This document shows positions 7,892-16,220 of a stretch of DNA of 64,000 nt, in pieces. The DNA lies in the NCBI RefSeq assembly GCF_000307165.1, contig NC_018704.1, positions 1,054,001-1,118,000 of the forward strand, in the 5' to 3' direction. Each line of letters opens with the position of its first letter. Position 1 is the first letter of the stretch. The translations under genes and the position numbers were made by a program. The DNA comes from Amphibacillus xylanus NBRC 15112. Lineage in GTDB: Bacteria > Bacillota > Bacilli > Bacillales > Amphibacillaceae. The notes under the pieces were generated by a model. That model was not told where the DNA came from. It did not search any database and saw nothing but the letters and a program-made list of their open reading frames with translations.

Positions 7892-8854
7892 ATGAGCTTA
7901 TTTAACAAAGAACAGGTATTCGTCTTGTTTACAGAACGGACAATTCGCTATTTGACTTGGTCAGGTCGTCAGATGAGTCAAAATGCGGATTATGGTGAAT
8001 TTATTTTAGATTCATTAATTATTGAAGATGGCCGAATCATTAATTTAGACTTGCTTAAGTCAATGTTAATAAAATTAATTGAGCAGAAGAAATGGAAACG
8101 TAGGAAAATATCATTTATTGTTCCAGACAATTTTGTCACGATGCGACAAGAATCAATTCCCAAACAGCTAACAAATGAAGAAGTAGCCGCTTATATTAAA
8201 CTTCATATGGAGGGAAGTATTCGGCTACCGTTTAAAGATCCATATTTAGATTATCACCTCCTTTCTGAAGGTGAGGAGACTAATCAAATTATGTTATTTG
8301 CTTATCCTTCTGAACACCTAAAACCATTTGATCAATTATTTGAGGAAATTGGTTTACAGTCACACGTAGCTGATATTTCTTATTTAAGTACTTACAGAGC
8401 ATATTTACAAGCAGATTTAGCTACTAGAGATGAGCATTTATTAATGGTCCAATGGAATAAATATGACTTAACGTTGACTGTCTTTCATCAACATATTCCA
8501 ATGTTTTCACGTCATATTTATTTTTCAAATGCACCAAAAGATTGGCGGAAAGATGAAGAGAGTAAGCAGTTAGAATGGCAATCTAATCTCGTTACATTAC
8601 CAGAGTTTGTTGAGGAGCAGATGATTCCAATTGAACGGTTCATGGACTTTTACAGATATTCTGTTATGAATGATGAAGGCCAAATAAATCAACTGCTTTT
8701 AACAGGAGATTTTCCAAATCATGCATTAATAGAGCAATCCCTATCAAATCGATTTGATCTACCAGTTAAGAAAATTGCTTTACCTCATGATCTGCCGACC
8801 AAATTTTGTTCGCTTTACGGGTTAGGATTGAGAGGTGAACGATTTGAATTATAA
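7892..8854 (+). CDS. pilM: Type IV pilus assembly protein PilM
   Basis: Actin-like cytoplasmic protein that binds the N-terminus of PilN and links the motor to the alignment subcomplex. It has 320 residues. The fold is suggested by the N-terminal strand region, VPDNFVTMRQESIP (about 81-94) and a late glycine-rich LYGLGLRGE segment, together with synteny; sequence similarity to classic PilM is weak. The ATG at 7892 is preferred over an ATG nine bases earlier because AGAGG lies 9 bases before it. pilN and pilO follow in the usual order. Confidence 0.8.
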   Translation: MSLFNKEQVFVLFTERTIRYLTWSGRQMSQNADYGEFILDSLIIEDGRIINLDLLKSMLIKLIEQKKWKRRKISFIVPDNFVTMRQESIPKQLTNEEVAAYIKLHMEGSIRLPFKDPYLDYHLLSEGEETNQIMLFAYPSEHLKPFDQLFEEIGLQSHVADISYLSTYRAYLQADLATRDEHLLMVQWNKYDLTLTVFHQHIPMFSRHIYFSNAPKDWRKDEESKQLEWQSNLVTLPEFVEEQMIPIERFMDFYRYSVMNDEGQINQLLLTGDFPNHALIEQSLSNRFDLPVKKIALPHDLPTKFCSLYGLGLRGERFEL

Positions 8855-8887
8855 TGGTGATCGTTCTTTGATTGTGAGGTTAAACCA

Positions 8888-9436
8888 ATGATTGAAATTA
8901 ACTTTTTTGAACGCAAAAAGAAAAATTATAGCCCATTAATTTTAGTCGCTATATTTATTGTTGGCTTATTAGTAATCGGTGCATATGTACTGATAATGAA
9001 TAGTAACTTACAAAGCCAATATCAAGACAATATATCAAAAATTAATCAACAGCAATCGCTTGTTAGTGAATTAAAACTAAATCAAATACTTTCAAAGCAA
9101 GTAAATGAATTAACAAATAAATATGAACAATTAGATAAAAATCAATATCCAACTCCATTTCTCTATGAAACTATTAGAGATTTACTACCACAATCTGATG
9201 GTCTTTATCTGTATGATTATACTTTTTCAATTGATGGGGGACTTACCTTATCAGTTCAATTGACCGGATTAGACCAAGTGACTGAATTGACACGGAATTT
9301 AACCGAATTAGCTTTTGTCACTTCAGTTGATTTGCAGACGGTAGACTTAGTTAATCAAAATGAGTCACTTTATATAGCAAACATTGAAATAGGGATTGAT
9401 CGTGATCAGTTAAGTGAGGTGACGCAGAATGATTAA
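8888..9436 (+). CDS. pilN: Type IV pilus assembly protein PilN
   Basis: Bitopic membrane protein of 182 residues. It begins with MIEINFFERKKK, the typical PilN cytoplasmic tail (INLL-like) that docks into PilM. One membrane segment follows (about 17-37), then a coiled-coil stretch (about 40-85) and a ferredoxin-like C-terminal domain. It overlaps pilO by 8 bases. It probably forms the PilN-PilO heterodimer of the alignment complex; there is no PilQ because there is no outer membrane. Confidence 0.85.
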   Translation: MIEINFFERKKKNYSPLILVAIFIVGLLVIGAYVLIMNSNLQSQYQDNISKINQQQSLVSELKLNQILSKQVNELTNKYEQLDKNQYPTPFLYETIRDLLPQSDGLYLYDYTFSIDGGLTLSVQLTGLDQVTELTRNLTELAFVTSVDLQTVDLVNQNESLYIANIEIGIDRDQLSEVTQND

Positions 9437-9983
9437 ATGGAATCGCACTTACACGCTATTATCAATTCTGATCGTCTTGTTCTTAATTCTGATTTGGTAT
9501 TATAGCCAGCTCTACTTACTTGAGCCAGCTAGAGAGTCGATCCGCGATTCAGAGGTAACTTTAGCAGAGCATCAAGTGTTACTTGATTTAGCGGATTTAG
9601 GCAAATTATCAATTGAGTCGATTGAAAGAGAAGCTGATTTAATTCGCGTCAATCTTCCAACAGAGAAGAATCTCGATCAAATTATTGTCACACTTCAAGA
9701 AATTGAACGTGAAACTGGTGTCATCCTTGACTTGGTCAATTTATCAGATTCAGAATTAAAAACGGACCTAGATTATTACCCTGATGAAATCAGTGCTGTT
9801 CGCTATCAAATTGATTTCACTGCAGAAACCTTTGCAGAGTTCGAAGCATTTTTACTGGCGTTAAATGATCAGGAACGTGCAGTGGAGATTGATGAGTTGA
9901 AAGTCCAACAAACATCGACAGAAGCTGTATCAGGATCTGTTGCAATTCGTTTCTTTTATGATGATGGTGTCAAGATTAATTAA
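9429..9983 (+). CDS. pilO: Type IV pilus assembly protein PilO
   Basis: Bitopic membrane protein of 184 residues: a short cytoplasmic N-terminus, one membrane helix (about 9-26), a coiled-coil region and a small alpha/beta domain, matching PilO in size and layout. It starts inside the end of pilN, implying translational coupling. It is the last pilus gene before a strong terminator and is assigned mainly by order (pilM-pilN-pilO) and topology, since PilO sequences diverge strongly. Confidence 0.8.
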   Translation: MIKWNRTYTLLSILIVLFLILIWYYSQLYLLEPARESIRDSEVTLAEHQVLLDLADLGKLSIESIEREADLIRVNLPTEKNLDQIIVTLQEIERETGVILDLVNLSDSELKTDLDYYPDEISAVRYQIDFTAETFAEFEAFLLALNDQERAVEIDELKVQQTSTEAVSGSVAIRFFYDDGVKIN

Positions 9984-10010
9984 ACAATTAGATAATTTCC
10001 CGATAAGTAA

Positions 10011-10043
10011 CCGGCTCTTGTTGTCAAGAGTCGGCTTTTTTTT
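10011..10043 (+). terminator. Terminator of the pilus operon
   Basis: CCGGCTCTTG (10011-10020) pairs with CAAGAGTCGG (10025-10034) around TTGT, with one wobble, followed by a run of T residues. It ends the pilD-pilO transcript 27 bases after pilO. Confidence 0.9.
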
Positions 10044-10095
10044 CACTCCTTTCATGCTAGAGTAGAAAAAGATTAACTAGATTGGAGTGAGAGAA

Positions 10096-10932
10096 TTGGA
10101 TTCGAAATATCAAATAACATATCGACGTTCAGATGATCAAGAAAAAGAGAGTAGTGCTTATCAAGAAACAGCAGCAAGTGTTACCAAATTAGAGACATAT
10201 CAATATGGACAAAGCTCATCAAAATATAATCGAGAACGCAAGCGATGGTGGACAAAGTTTATCCTCACAGTTAGTTCTGCCGTCTTAGTTGGTACTGTGT
10301 TCGGTTTGATTCTAGTATCAATTTTTCGTCAACAAGGTGAAGGTCAAATAGTTCCAGATGATTTATTTCAGCCTAATCAGGATCAAGCGGTGATCACTGA
10401 TGTTGATGAAGAAGGTGAAGATAGTGATGATATTGAAACTGATGTAGGTCGTTTATCAGCCTTCGTCATTCAAGCGGGCGCATTTCAAAGTTTGGAGCAA
10501 GCAAAAATAGCTCAGGAGAACTTTTTGCTTGAAAAGTATCCTTCTGTTATTTGGGAAACTGACACAGACTATCGTGTATTTTTAGCAGCCTATCCGACCA
10601 AAGAAATCGCCAAGCAAGTCGGAGAGCAGTTTATTGATGGTGGATTTGATGTCTATGCACGCGATTGGCAATCTGATTCAGTATCTGTTAGTCAAAACGA
10701 AGCAGAATGGCTCAATCAGTTTAAGTCTTTATGGCAAGATTCTTTAGCTGGTTATTCGGATTCAATCAAACAGGAATGGCTTGAATGGTTCAATGTTGAA
10801 GAAAAACAATTATCAGAGGAGCTTAACGATTTTTGTCAGCAGGTCAAAGCAGTGCTAGCTGAATTTAATGAGAGAAGTCGTCCATATGATTTATTAGTGT
10901 TGTGGTACCATTATCAACAACTGGCCACGTAA
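10096..10932 (+). CDS. spoIIB: SpoIIB-like membrane protein with SPOR domain
   Basis: A 278-residue protein with a basic, Ser/Gln-rich cytoplasmic N-terminus, one membrane helix (about 56-80), an acidic linker and a SPOR domain (about 118-195) that begins FVIQAGAFQSLEQA. SPOR domains bind denuded peptidoglycan at septa. The C-terminal 80 residues are rich in Trp, Glu and Gln and have no family I recognise. B. subtilis spoIIB has this architecture and lies between comC and maf-radC, so synteny supports the assignment; here maf is absent. Its likely role is septal peptidoglycan thinning and engulfment in sporulation. The TTG at 10096 is chosen for spacing to GGAGTGA; a GTG at 10087 is the alternative. 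Confidence 0.72.
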   Translation: MDSKYQITYRRSDDQEKESSAYQETAASVTKLETYQYGQSSSKYNRERKRWWTKFILTVSSAVLVGTVFGLILVSIFRQQGEGQIVPDDLFQPNQDQAVITDVDEEGEDSDDIETDVGRLSAFVIQAGAFQSLEQAKIAQENFLLEKYPSVIWETDTDYRVFLAAYPTKEIAKQVGEQFIDGGFDVYARDWQSDSVSVSQNEAEWLNQFKSLWQDSLAGYSDSIKQEWLEWFNVEEKQLSEELNDFCQQVKAVLAEFNERSRPYDLLVLWYHYQQLAT

Positions 10933-11052
10933 TATGAAAAAAGTTCTGAACGATTGTTAAAGGACGCTATTTTTCACGTCGATTTTATCGTTTAATGATT
11001 GAAAAGCTTAAAATCCTATTGAAACTACATTTGTTTCATAAAAAAGGGACAG

Positions 11053-11080
11053 TTGTCTGAATATACAAAACATATACAAT
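11053..11080 (+). promoter_or_regulatory. Probable radC promoter
   Basis: TTGTCT (11053-11058) and TACAAT (11075-11080) are separated by 16 bases and lie about 33 bases before the radC start. Confidence 0.5.
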
Positions 11081-11112
11081 AGAGGTGAATACTGTTTGAA
11101 AGGGGGTCTTTG

Positions 11113-11661
11113 ATGACAAAACTTCATGTCAAAATGAAGGATATCCCAAAGCACGATCGTCCACGAGAACGACTAATGAAGTATGGTGCTACGGCTCTAT
11201 CAAATCAAGAATTGCTAGCAATTATTATCGGGAGTGGGACAAGAAAGGAGAGTGTTCAAGATTTAGCAAGACGTGTCTACTCTCATTTTGAAGGATTAGA
11301 ATTGTTACGCGAAGCTTCATTAGAAGAACTAATGACGATTAAAGGTATTGGGATGGTAAAGGCAGTCGGAATTTTAGCAGCAATTGAGTTAGGTAATCGG
11401 ATTAATCAATTTAAAGTACCTGAACGCTATGTGATTCGCTCACCGAAGGATGGGGCTGATTACGTCATGGAAGAATTACGCTTGCAGAAGCAGGAGCACT
11501 TTGTAGCGTTATTTTTAAATACGAAAAATCAAATCATCCATCGGCAAACGATTTTTATCGGGTCTTTAAACGCATCTATCGTCCATCCTCGGGAAATCTT
11601 CCGTGAAGCGGTTAAACGCTCAGCTGCCTCAATTATTTGTGTGCATAATCACCCTTCTGGC
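11113..11661 (+). CDS. radC: RadC, exon 1 (interrupted by group II intron)
   Basis: First part of RadC, a JAB/MPN-fold protein of uncertain role in DNA repair. Exon 1 encodes 183 residues from the ATG at 11113: an N-terminal helix-hairpin-helix-like region (MKDIPKHDRPRERLMKYG, LMTIKGIGMVKA) and the start of the metalloprotease-like domain, up to HNHPSG. The reading frame then runs into the intron and would stop six codons later (VRLHSS). Joining codon GGC at 11659-11661 to GAT at 13304 gives [14 protein letters not shown], the normal family sequence, and a full RadC of about 230 residues. AAAGGGGG is the ribosome-binding site. Confidence 0.93.
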
Positions 11662-12090
11662 GTGCGCCTACACAGTAGTTAATTGAAGTGGCAATAATGC
11701 TTAGGATTCCTTATAAGATTCTATGACCAGCATCTTACTTCTAGCGGAAACGTGACTGAAGGAAAATAGCATGATGTGATTGGTCAAGTGATGTATGGTT
11801 AAAGCTAGACTGCTTGAATTCTAGACTGATGCTTTTAGGGTGGAATCATGTTAATCATGATGAATAAGATAAAAGTGATACGCCAGATTGCTTTTATAAT
11901 AAGGCTTATTCAGCAATCCTTAAGTAAAGGAAAAAGTCGAACGGAAAACCTAACCATCACGTATCTTCACTTAACTAAAGGTAGGGATTACCTAAGTCGT
12001 ATTATACTTACGATATGGTAACGGAGTCCCCATAGTACTCAACGTTTGCAGTAATGTGTTTAGCATGGGGAAGGGGGACAGGTTGGCAAT

Positions 12091-13197
12091 ATGAGACTTG
12101 ATCAAGGTGTTATGAATATGACAACTAAACCTTTAAAACAATTAGCAATAATGAAAGATCGAATCTCTAGTAAGCGCGTAATTAAAGACTGTTATAAGCT
12201 CTTAAAATACGAACAGACCTGGTTTCTAGCTTGTAACAGGCTTGGTTACACAAAGGAACAGGTTTTAGCGACACAATTAGCTCTAAAGTTGAATAAGTCA
12301 ACATCTCAGTGGTTTAGCCAATTAGCTAATGCAGATTTAGAGATTATTAGTGAGACTTGTCTGTTCTTACTTGACGAGATTTTTAGTACAGATCAAATAC
12401 CACCTCAAATACAATTAACATCAATTGATCAAATCAACGAGATTAAGCAGCAATTTCACAAAGTTAATTGGATGATAACGATTGAGACATTTCATATTGA
12501 TCGATCTGAACTTAAAAAATTACTGAATTTATTAATTGATGATTTGCGTTTTAATGGTTTACTTTCCTCTGTAATAGACTGGCTTCAACAACATGATAAT
12601 CCTCGTTTTCAACAATTCGCAAGGGAAATTTTCCTCTCATTTTATCTAACCAATCTCAAAGAGCGAAATAAAGATCTGCCAATGATCTATGAAGAGCAGA
12701 AGCTGCATATCGGATTTTCCACAACTAAGCAGCATATTAATCACCTTTATCAACAACTATGTTCTAGTTTAAAAAATAACGATAACTGTTACTTCAAACA
12801 TTTCTCACATCCACTCATTTTAAATAACTATCAAATTAAACAAGATAAAAATATGAAAAGTCTACGTATTGAAGTACCTCAACAGCGACTGATCGAATAT
12901 GCAAAGCTGTTTCAATATGGAGATTTTCATAATCAAGTGCCGAAAGCGAGAGGAGGATTAGTTCATCGATCGGTATTTGAGATTCACTCAGTTTATCAAG
13001 CAGAATTAAATCAAATAGCACGTAAATACCGCTATGCAGACAATTTTTCTTGTTTAGGTCAATTGGCTTATTTTGCACAATTAAGTTTTGTTAAAACGAT
13101 CGCTCTTAAATATAGTTGTACGATGAGACAAGCGAAAGTAAGAATTAACGAGCTTAAATTGCCTCGCTTACGCATCCAAAGGAGGAAGGACAAATAA
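12091..13197 (+). CDS. Degenerate group II intron protein: maturase-like, no active reverse transcriptase
   Basis: A 368-residue intron-encoded protein. The C-terminal part (about 280-355) resembles domain X, the maturase/thumb region: ARGGLVHRSVFEIHSVYQAEL, then RKYRYADNFSCLGQLAYFAQ, then FVKTIALKYSC. The N-terminus (about 28-60) looks like the RT0 region (YKLLKYEQTWFLACNRL). NWMITIETFHIDRSELKKLL (about 129-148) may be a remnant of the RT3 strand with W-x-I-E. No YADD motif, no QGG motif and no HNH endonuclease are present, and normal intron proteins are 420-600 residues. The RT palm therefore appears deleted or decayed while the frame stays open, suggesting selection for splicing help only. 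The start codon is uncertain. Confidence 0.75.
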   Translation: MRLDQGVMNMTTKPLKQLAIMKDRISSKRVIKDCYKLLKYEQTWFLACNRLGYTKEQVLATQLALKLNKSTSQWFSQLANADLEIISETCLFLLDEIFSTDQIPPQIQLTSIDQINEIKQQFHKVNWMITIETFHIDRSELKKLLNLLIDDLRFNGLLSSVIDWLQQHDNPRFQQFAREIFLSFYLTNLKERNKDLPMIYEEQKLHIGFSTTKQHINHLYQQLCSSLKNNDNCYFKHFSHPLILNNYQIKQDKNMKSLRIEVPQQRLIEYAKLFQYGDFHNQVPKARGGLVHRSVFEIHSVYQAELNQIARKYRYADNFSCLGQLAYFAQLSFVKTIALKYSCTMRQAKVRINELKLPRLRIQRRKDK

Positions 13198-13225
13198 CTT
13201 GTTCAAGTGATTATTGACAACTGGC

Positions 13226-13260
13226 GAGCCGTATACATCGAAATGGTGTACGTACGGTTC
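13226..13260 (+). ncRNA. Group II intron domain V
   Basis: A 35-nt hairpin GAGCCGTATACATC...GGTGTACGTACGGTTC, the most conserved element of group II introns and the catalytic metal-binding core. The apical loop is GAAAT, one base longer than the usual GAAA tetraloop. It begins 28 bases after the stop of the intron protein gene. Confidence 0.93.
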
Positions 13261-13303
13261 TGAGGGAGGTTAGCGGTTGTAACATCAAGATAGCCGACCC
13301 TAC

Positions 13304-13444
13304 GATCCATCTCCATCCCAAGAAGATATCCATGTTACAAAAAGACTTGCTGATTGTGGGAGAATGATTGGCATCGAACTTTTGGATCACTTAATTATTG
13401 GTGATCATCGATTTGTCTCATTAAAGGAAAAAGGATACGTCTAA
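13304..13444 (+). CDS. radC: RadC, exon 2
   Basis: Second part of RadC, 46 residues starting [16 protein letters not shown] (G from exon 1) and ending SLKEKGYV before TAA at 13442. It supplies the aspartate of the HxH-x-D metal motif (SQED) and the terminal LLDHLIIGD strand typical of the family. It has no start codon or ribosome-binding site of its own, so it can only be expressed after splicing. Codon use matches exon 1. Confidence 0.92.
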   Translation, partial: DPSPSQEDIHVTKRLADCGRMIGIELLDHLIIGDHRFVSLKEKGYV

Positions 13445-13500
13445 CACTATCTATTTCTGACTAATTCTCGTATAATTAAATATGCAAGTAATGACAACTA

Positions 13501-13544
13501 GCGCCTTACGCTAAGAATATTTCTTGCGTAAGGTGCTTCTTATT
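13501..13544 (+). terminator. Terminator after radC
   Basis: GCGCCTTACGC (13501-13511) pairs with GCGTAAGGTGC (13526-13536) with one G-T wobble; a T-rich stretch follows. It separates radC from mreB. Confidence 0.75.
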
Positions 13545-13620
13545 ATGGTAAACTTATAGAGAATTTAAAATTTCCACTCGTAATTTTTAAAAATCTGTTT
13601 AATATAATTATTTTGGTTTT

Positions 13621-13649
13621 TTGACGTTTAGGTTGTTTTTTAGTTATCT
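13621..13649 (+). promoter_or_regulatory. Possible mreB operon promoter
   Basis: TTGACG (13621-13626), a 17-base spacer and TTATCT (13644-13649) lie 54 bases before the mreB start. A second TATAAT at about 13471 lies further upstream. The -10 here is weak. Confidence 0.4.
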
Positions 13650-13702
13650 CGTGAGCGTGGTCAATAAAGTGTATTGATTCTATCTTAGAGAGGACGATTA
13701 GA

Positions 13703-14734
13703 GTGGCGAATTTTAGTTTAAGTCAGGATTTAGGAATTGATTTAGGAACAGCAAATACACTGATTTATCTAAAAGGTAAAGGTATTGTTGTGAAAGAACC
13801 AACTGTTGTCGCGATTAATAATCGCAGTAAAAAAATTGAAGCAGTTGGAAGTAATGCACGTCAGATGATTGGTCGATCTCCAGGTAATATTACAGTAGTT
13901 CGTCCAATGCAAGGTGGCGTGATCGCAGATTATGATACGACTGCTATTATGATGAAGTATTATCTTAAGTTAGCCCAGCAGTATCGCTCTATATTCGCTG
14001 GTAAAGTAAATGTGATGATCTGTGTACCATCAGGTATTACAATGGTAGAAGAACGTGCAGTTATTGATGCGGCTAAGCAAGCGGGGGCAAAGCATGCGTA
14101 TTCTATTACAGAACCATTTGCAGCAGCGATTGGTGCTGGACTACCAGTTTGGGAGCCTACTGGTAGCTTAATTGTCGATATTGGTGGCGGAACGACTGAA
14201 GTTGCTGTTCTTTCAATGGGTGGTATCGTAACAAGTACATCGGTAAGAATCGCTGGCGATAATATGGATGATGCGATTATTCAATATGTTAGGAAAAAAT
14301 ATAGCTTGATGATTGGTGATCGAACTGCCGAAGAAGTAAAGATTCAGTTAGGATCGGCTAATGGCCATGCAACCTTACCTGAACTAGATGTTCGTGGACG
14401 TGATTTATTAACTGGTTTACCTAAGACAGTTATCATGACACCTGATGAGGTTACAGAGGCATTATTAGATACGATTCACGCAATTATTAAAGCAATTAAG
14501 GATGCTTTAGAAAAAACACCACCAGAACTTGCTGGCGATGTAATGGAACGTGGAATTTTACTATCAGGTGGAGGGGCGTTATTACAAGGTTTAGATAAAT
14601 TGATTGCTGAAGAAACAAACTTGCCAACATTTGTTGCAGAAAACCCACTTGATAATGTTGTGATTGGAACTGGCAAAGCCCTTGAGTATATCGATCAATT
14701 TAAATCACATGCTAATCATTCATCTGATTTTTAG
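13703..14734 (+). CDS. mreB: Rod-shape determining actin homologue MreB
   Basis: Bacterial actin that forms membrane-bound filaments guiding lateral cell-wall synthesis; 343 residues, standard length. It shows the phosphate-1 motif [11 protein letters not shown] (about 9-19), phosphate-2 [13 protein letters not shown] (about 157-169) and the adenosine motif [10 protein letters not shown] (about 289-298). The start is GTG 13703 behind AGAGGACG. It is first in the mreBCD-minCD cluster, which couples cell shape to division-site choice. Confidence 0.97.
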   Translation: MANFSLSQDLGIDLGTANTLIYLKGKGIVVKEPTVVAINNRSKKIEAVGSNARQMIGRSPGNITVVRPMQGGVIADYDTTAIMMKYYLKLAQQYRSIFAGKVNVMICVPSGITMVEERAVIDAAKQAGAKHAYSITEPFAAAIGAGLPVWEPTGSLIVDIGGGTTEVAVLSMGGIVTSTSVRIAGDNMDDAIIQYVRKKYSLMIGDRTAEEVKIQLGSANGHATLPELDVRGRDLLTGLPKTVIMTPDEVTEALLDTIHAIIKAIKDALEKTPPELAGDVMERGILLSGGGALLQGLDKLIAEETNLPTFVAENPLDNVVIGTGKALEYIDQFKSHANHSSDF

Positions 14735-14758
14735 TTTTAATTTATTGGAGGATTTGTG

Positions 14759-15637
14759 ATGTCTTTTTTTCGAAGAAAGCGTTTATTTTCGATTTTATTA
14801 GCATTAATCATTTTAGTCGGCTTAATAGGTTTTTCGTTAGTTGATCGAGACCAAAAGACGACTATTGAAGAATTTTTACAGGATACTTTCGGTTGGGCCC
14901 AAAGTATTGTTTTAAAACCGATTAATTATGTGACTGATATTGTTTCAAATATCGACGATATGAAAAATATGTACGAAGAAAACCAAGTATTAAAGGAAAA
15001 TTTAGCACAATATCAAAAAGTTTTATATGAGGTACAAGAGCTTAGAAAAGAAAATGATGAATTAATGGCAATTGTTGAAAAAACCGAAAGTATTCGAGAC
15101 TATACACCCATTCATGCTACTGTCATTGCAAGAAGTCCAGAAGAGTGGTTTAAACAAGTGACGATTAATAAAGGTAAGCAAGATGGTGTAAGAAAAGATA
15201 TGGCGGTCATTACTGCAGAAGGTATGATCGGGAAGATTCAATCAGCTTCTCAGTTTACATCTAGTGTTCTATTGTTAAATGGTTTTGATCGTTCAAATCG
15301 AATTGCTGTTAATGTAAAATTACCAGATAGCGAAGAAACTGCACGTGGATTTATTCTCGGTTATCACGAGGAGAAAGAACAGTTGTTACTAGAATTCACT
15401 GAATACTATGATGAAATACCTGAAGGAGAATTTGTCTTTTCTTCAGGACTTGGTGGTGTTTTTCCAGATGGATTAGAAATTGGTCAAATTAAAGAGGTTA
15501 CTACTGACCAATATGGTTTAACTCAAATAGCTTACGTTGAGCCGTCTGCAAATATGAACGACCTACGTCATGTTATCATAGTAGACAGAGATATTGAGTC
15601 AATTTTGGATGTAGATGAAGGAGAGGCGGATGATTAA
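14759..15637 (+). CDS. mreC: Rod-shape determining protein MreC
   Basis: Bitopic protein of 292 residues: short basic N-terminus, one membrane helix (about 9-27), a coiled coil (about 60-105, ENQVLKENLAQYQKVL) and a double beta-barrel extracellular domain (VIARSPEEWFKQVTINKG). It links MreB filaments to penicillin-binding proteins outside the membrane. The ATG at 14759 follows GGAGG with 7 bases spacing. Its stop overlaps the mreD start. Confidence 0.95.
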   Translation: MSFFRRKRLFSILLALIILVGLIGFSLVDRDQKTTIEEFLQDTFGWAQSIVLKPINYVTDIVSNIDDMKNMYEENQVLKENLAQYQKVLYEVQELRKENDELMAIVEKTESIRDYTPIHATVIARSPEEWFKQVTINKGKQDGVRKDMAVITAEGMIGKIQSASQFTSSVLLLNGFDRSNRIAVNVKLPDSEETARGFILGYHEEKEQLLLEFTEYYDEIPEGEFVFSSGLGGVFPDGLEIGQIKEVTTDQYGLTQIAYVEPSANMNDLRHVIIVDRDIESILDVDEGEADD

Positions 15638-16182
15638 TGTCTAGAATATACATCCCGCTAATACTCATATTACTCATTATTTTACAAGGAGCGACAGCTA
15701 ATTTTATTCCTAATAGTGCTTTGGAAGCGGGTTTGATCATAGTTATTCATGCGGTATTTCTATTTTTAGTCATGATTAAGCTCTACTATGATCTAGAAAC
15801 AACATACTATGCTCTGTTAGGCGCTGTTTTTTCAGGGCTTATTATTGATATTATTTATACCGATATAATAGGTGTATATATGTTTTCTTATGCATTGATG
15901 ATTTATTTTGTACATGGGATGCGTAAATGGCTACAATCAAATTTTTATGTCGCTTCTTTATTAACATTAATTAGTGTAAGTTTAGTTGATTTTTTACTAT
16001 ATTTACTATATTACTTCATTGACGTTACTCAAATGGAAATCAGCGAATATTTCAAATTCCGCATGTTTCCAACTTTAGCTATAAATCTGGTTTTGTTTTT
16101 TATCTTTTATTTGTTTTTCAGAAAAGTACTTATCAGATGGTCTAACGATCGATTTGAGGGAGAGAATTCTACGAGTAATTAG
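15637..16182 (+). CDS. mreD: Rod-shape determining protein MreD
   Basis: Integral membrane partner of MreC, 181 residues with about five hydrophobic helices and a short basic tail. Its start ATG shares a base with the mreC stop codon, indicating coupled translation. Identified by size, topology and position. Confidence 0.92.
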   Translation: MSRIYIPLILILLIILQGATANFIPNSALEAGLIIVIHAVFLFLVMIKLYYDLETTYYALLGAVFSGLIIDIIYTDIIGVYMFSYALMIYFVHGMRKWLQSNFYVASLLTLISVSLVDFLLYLLYYFIDVTQMEISEYFKFRMFPTLAINLVLFFIFYLFFRKVLIRWSNDRFEGENSTSN

Positions 16183-16220
16183 CATTTGATAGATTTAATA
16201 GAATAGGAGGAGCAAACTTG

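Larger units (their letters stand above)
11662..13303 (+). mobile_element. Group II intron inserted in radC, with maturase-like ORF
   Basis: A 1642-bp group II intron. It starts with GTGCGCC (5' consensus GTGYG) and ends in CCTAC. Domain V is at 13226-13260 (GAGCCG...CGGTTC with its AGC triad). Domain VI follows, with a candidate branch-point A at 13297, seven bases from the 3' end. Exon pairing is perfect: IBS1 TCTGGC (11656-11661) with EBS1 GCCAGA (11882-11887), and IBS2 CACCCT (11650-11655) with EBS2 AGGGTG (11837-11842). C11881, next to EBS1, can pair with G13304, the first exon 2 base (delta-delta' type). Removal restores the radC frame exactly. The coding region lies in domain IV. Confidence 0.93.

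Noticed and set aside
10948-10959. LexA box upstream of radC (GAACGATTGTTA)
   Set aside because: The second half-site is poor and it lies about 100 bases upstream of the likely -35, so the match is not convincing.
11113-11682. radC as a pseudogene truncated after residue 189
   Set aside because: Group II intron boundaries, domain V and perfect IBS/EBS pairing show an interrupted gene that can be restored by splicing, not simple decay.
13016-13045. YAD in the intron protein as the reverse transcriptase YADD motif
   Set aside because: It reads YADN and lies in the C-terminal domain X-like region (RKYRYADNFSCLG), not in a palm domain.
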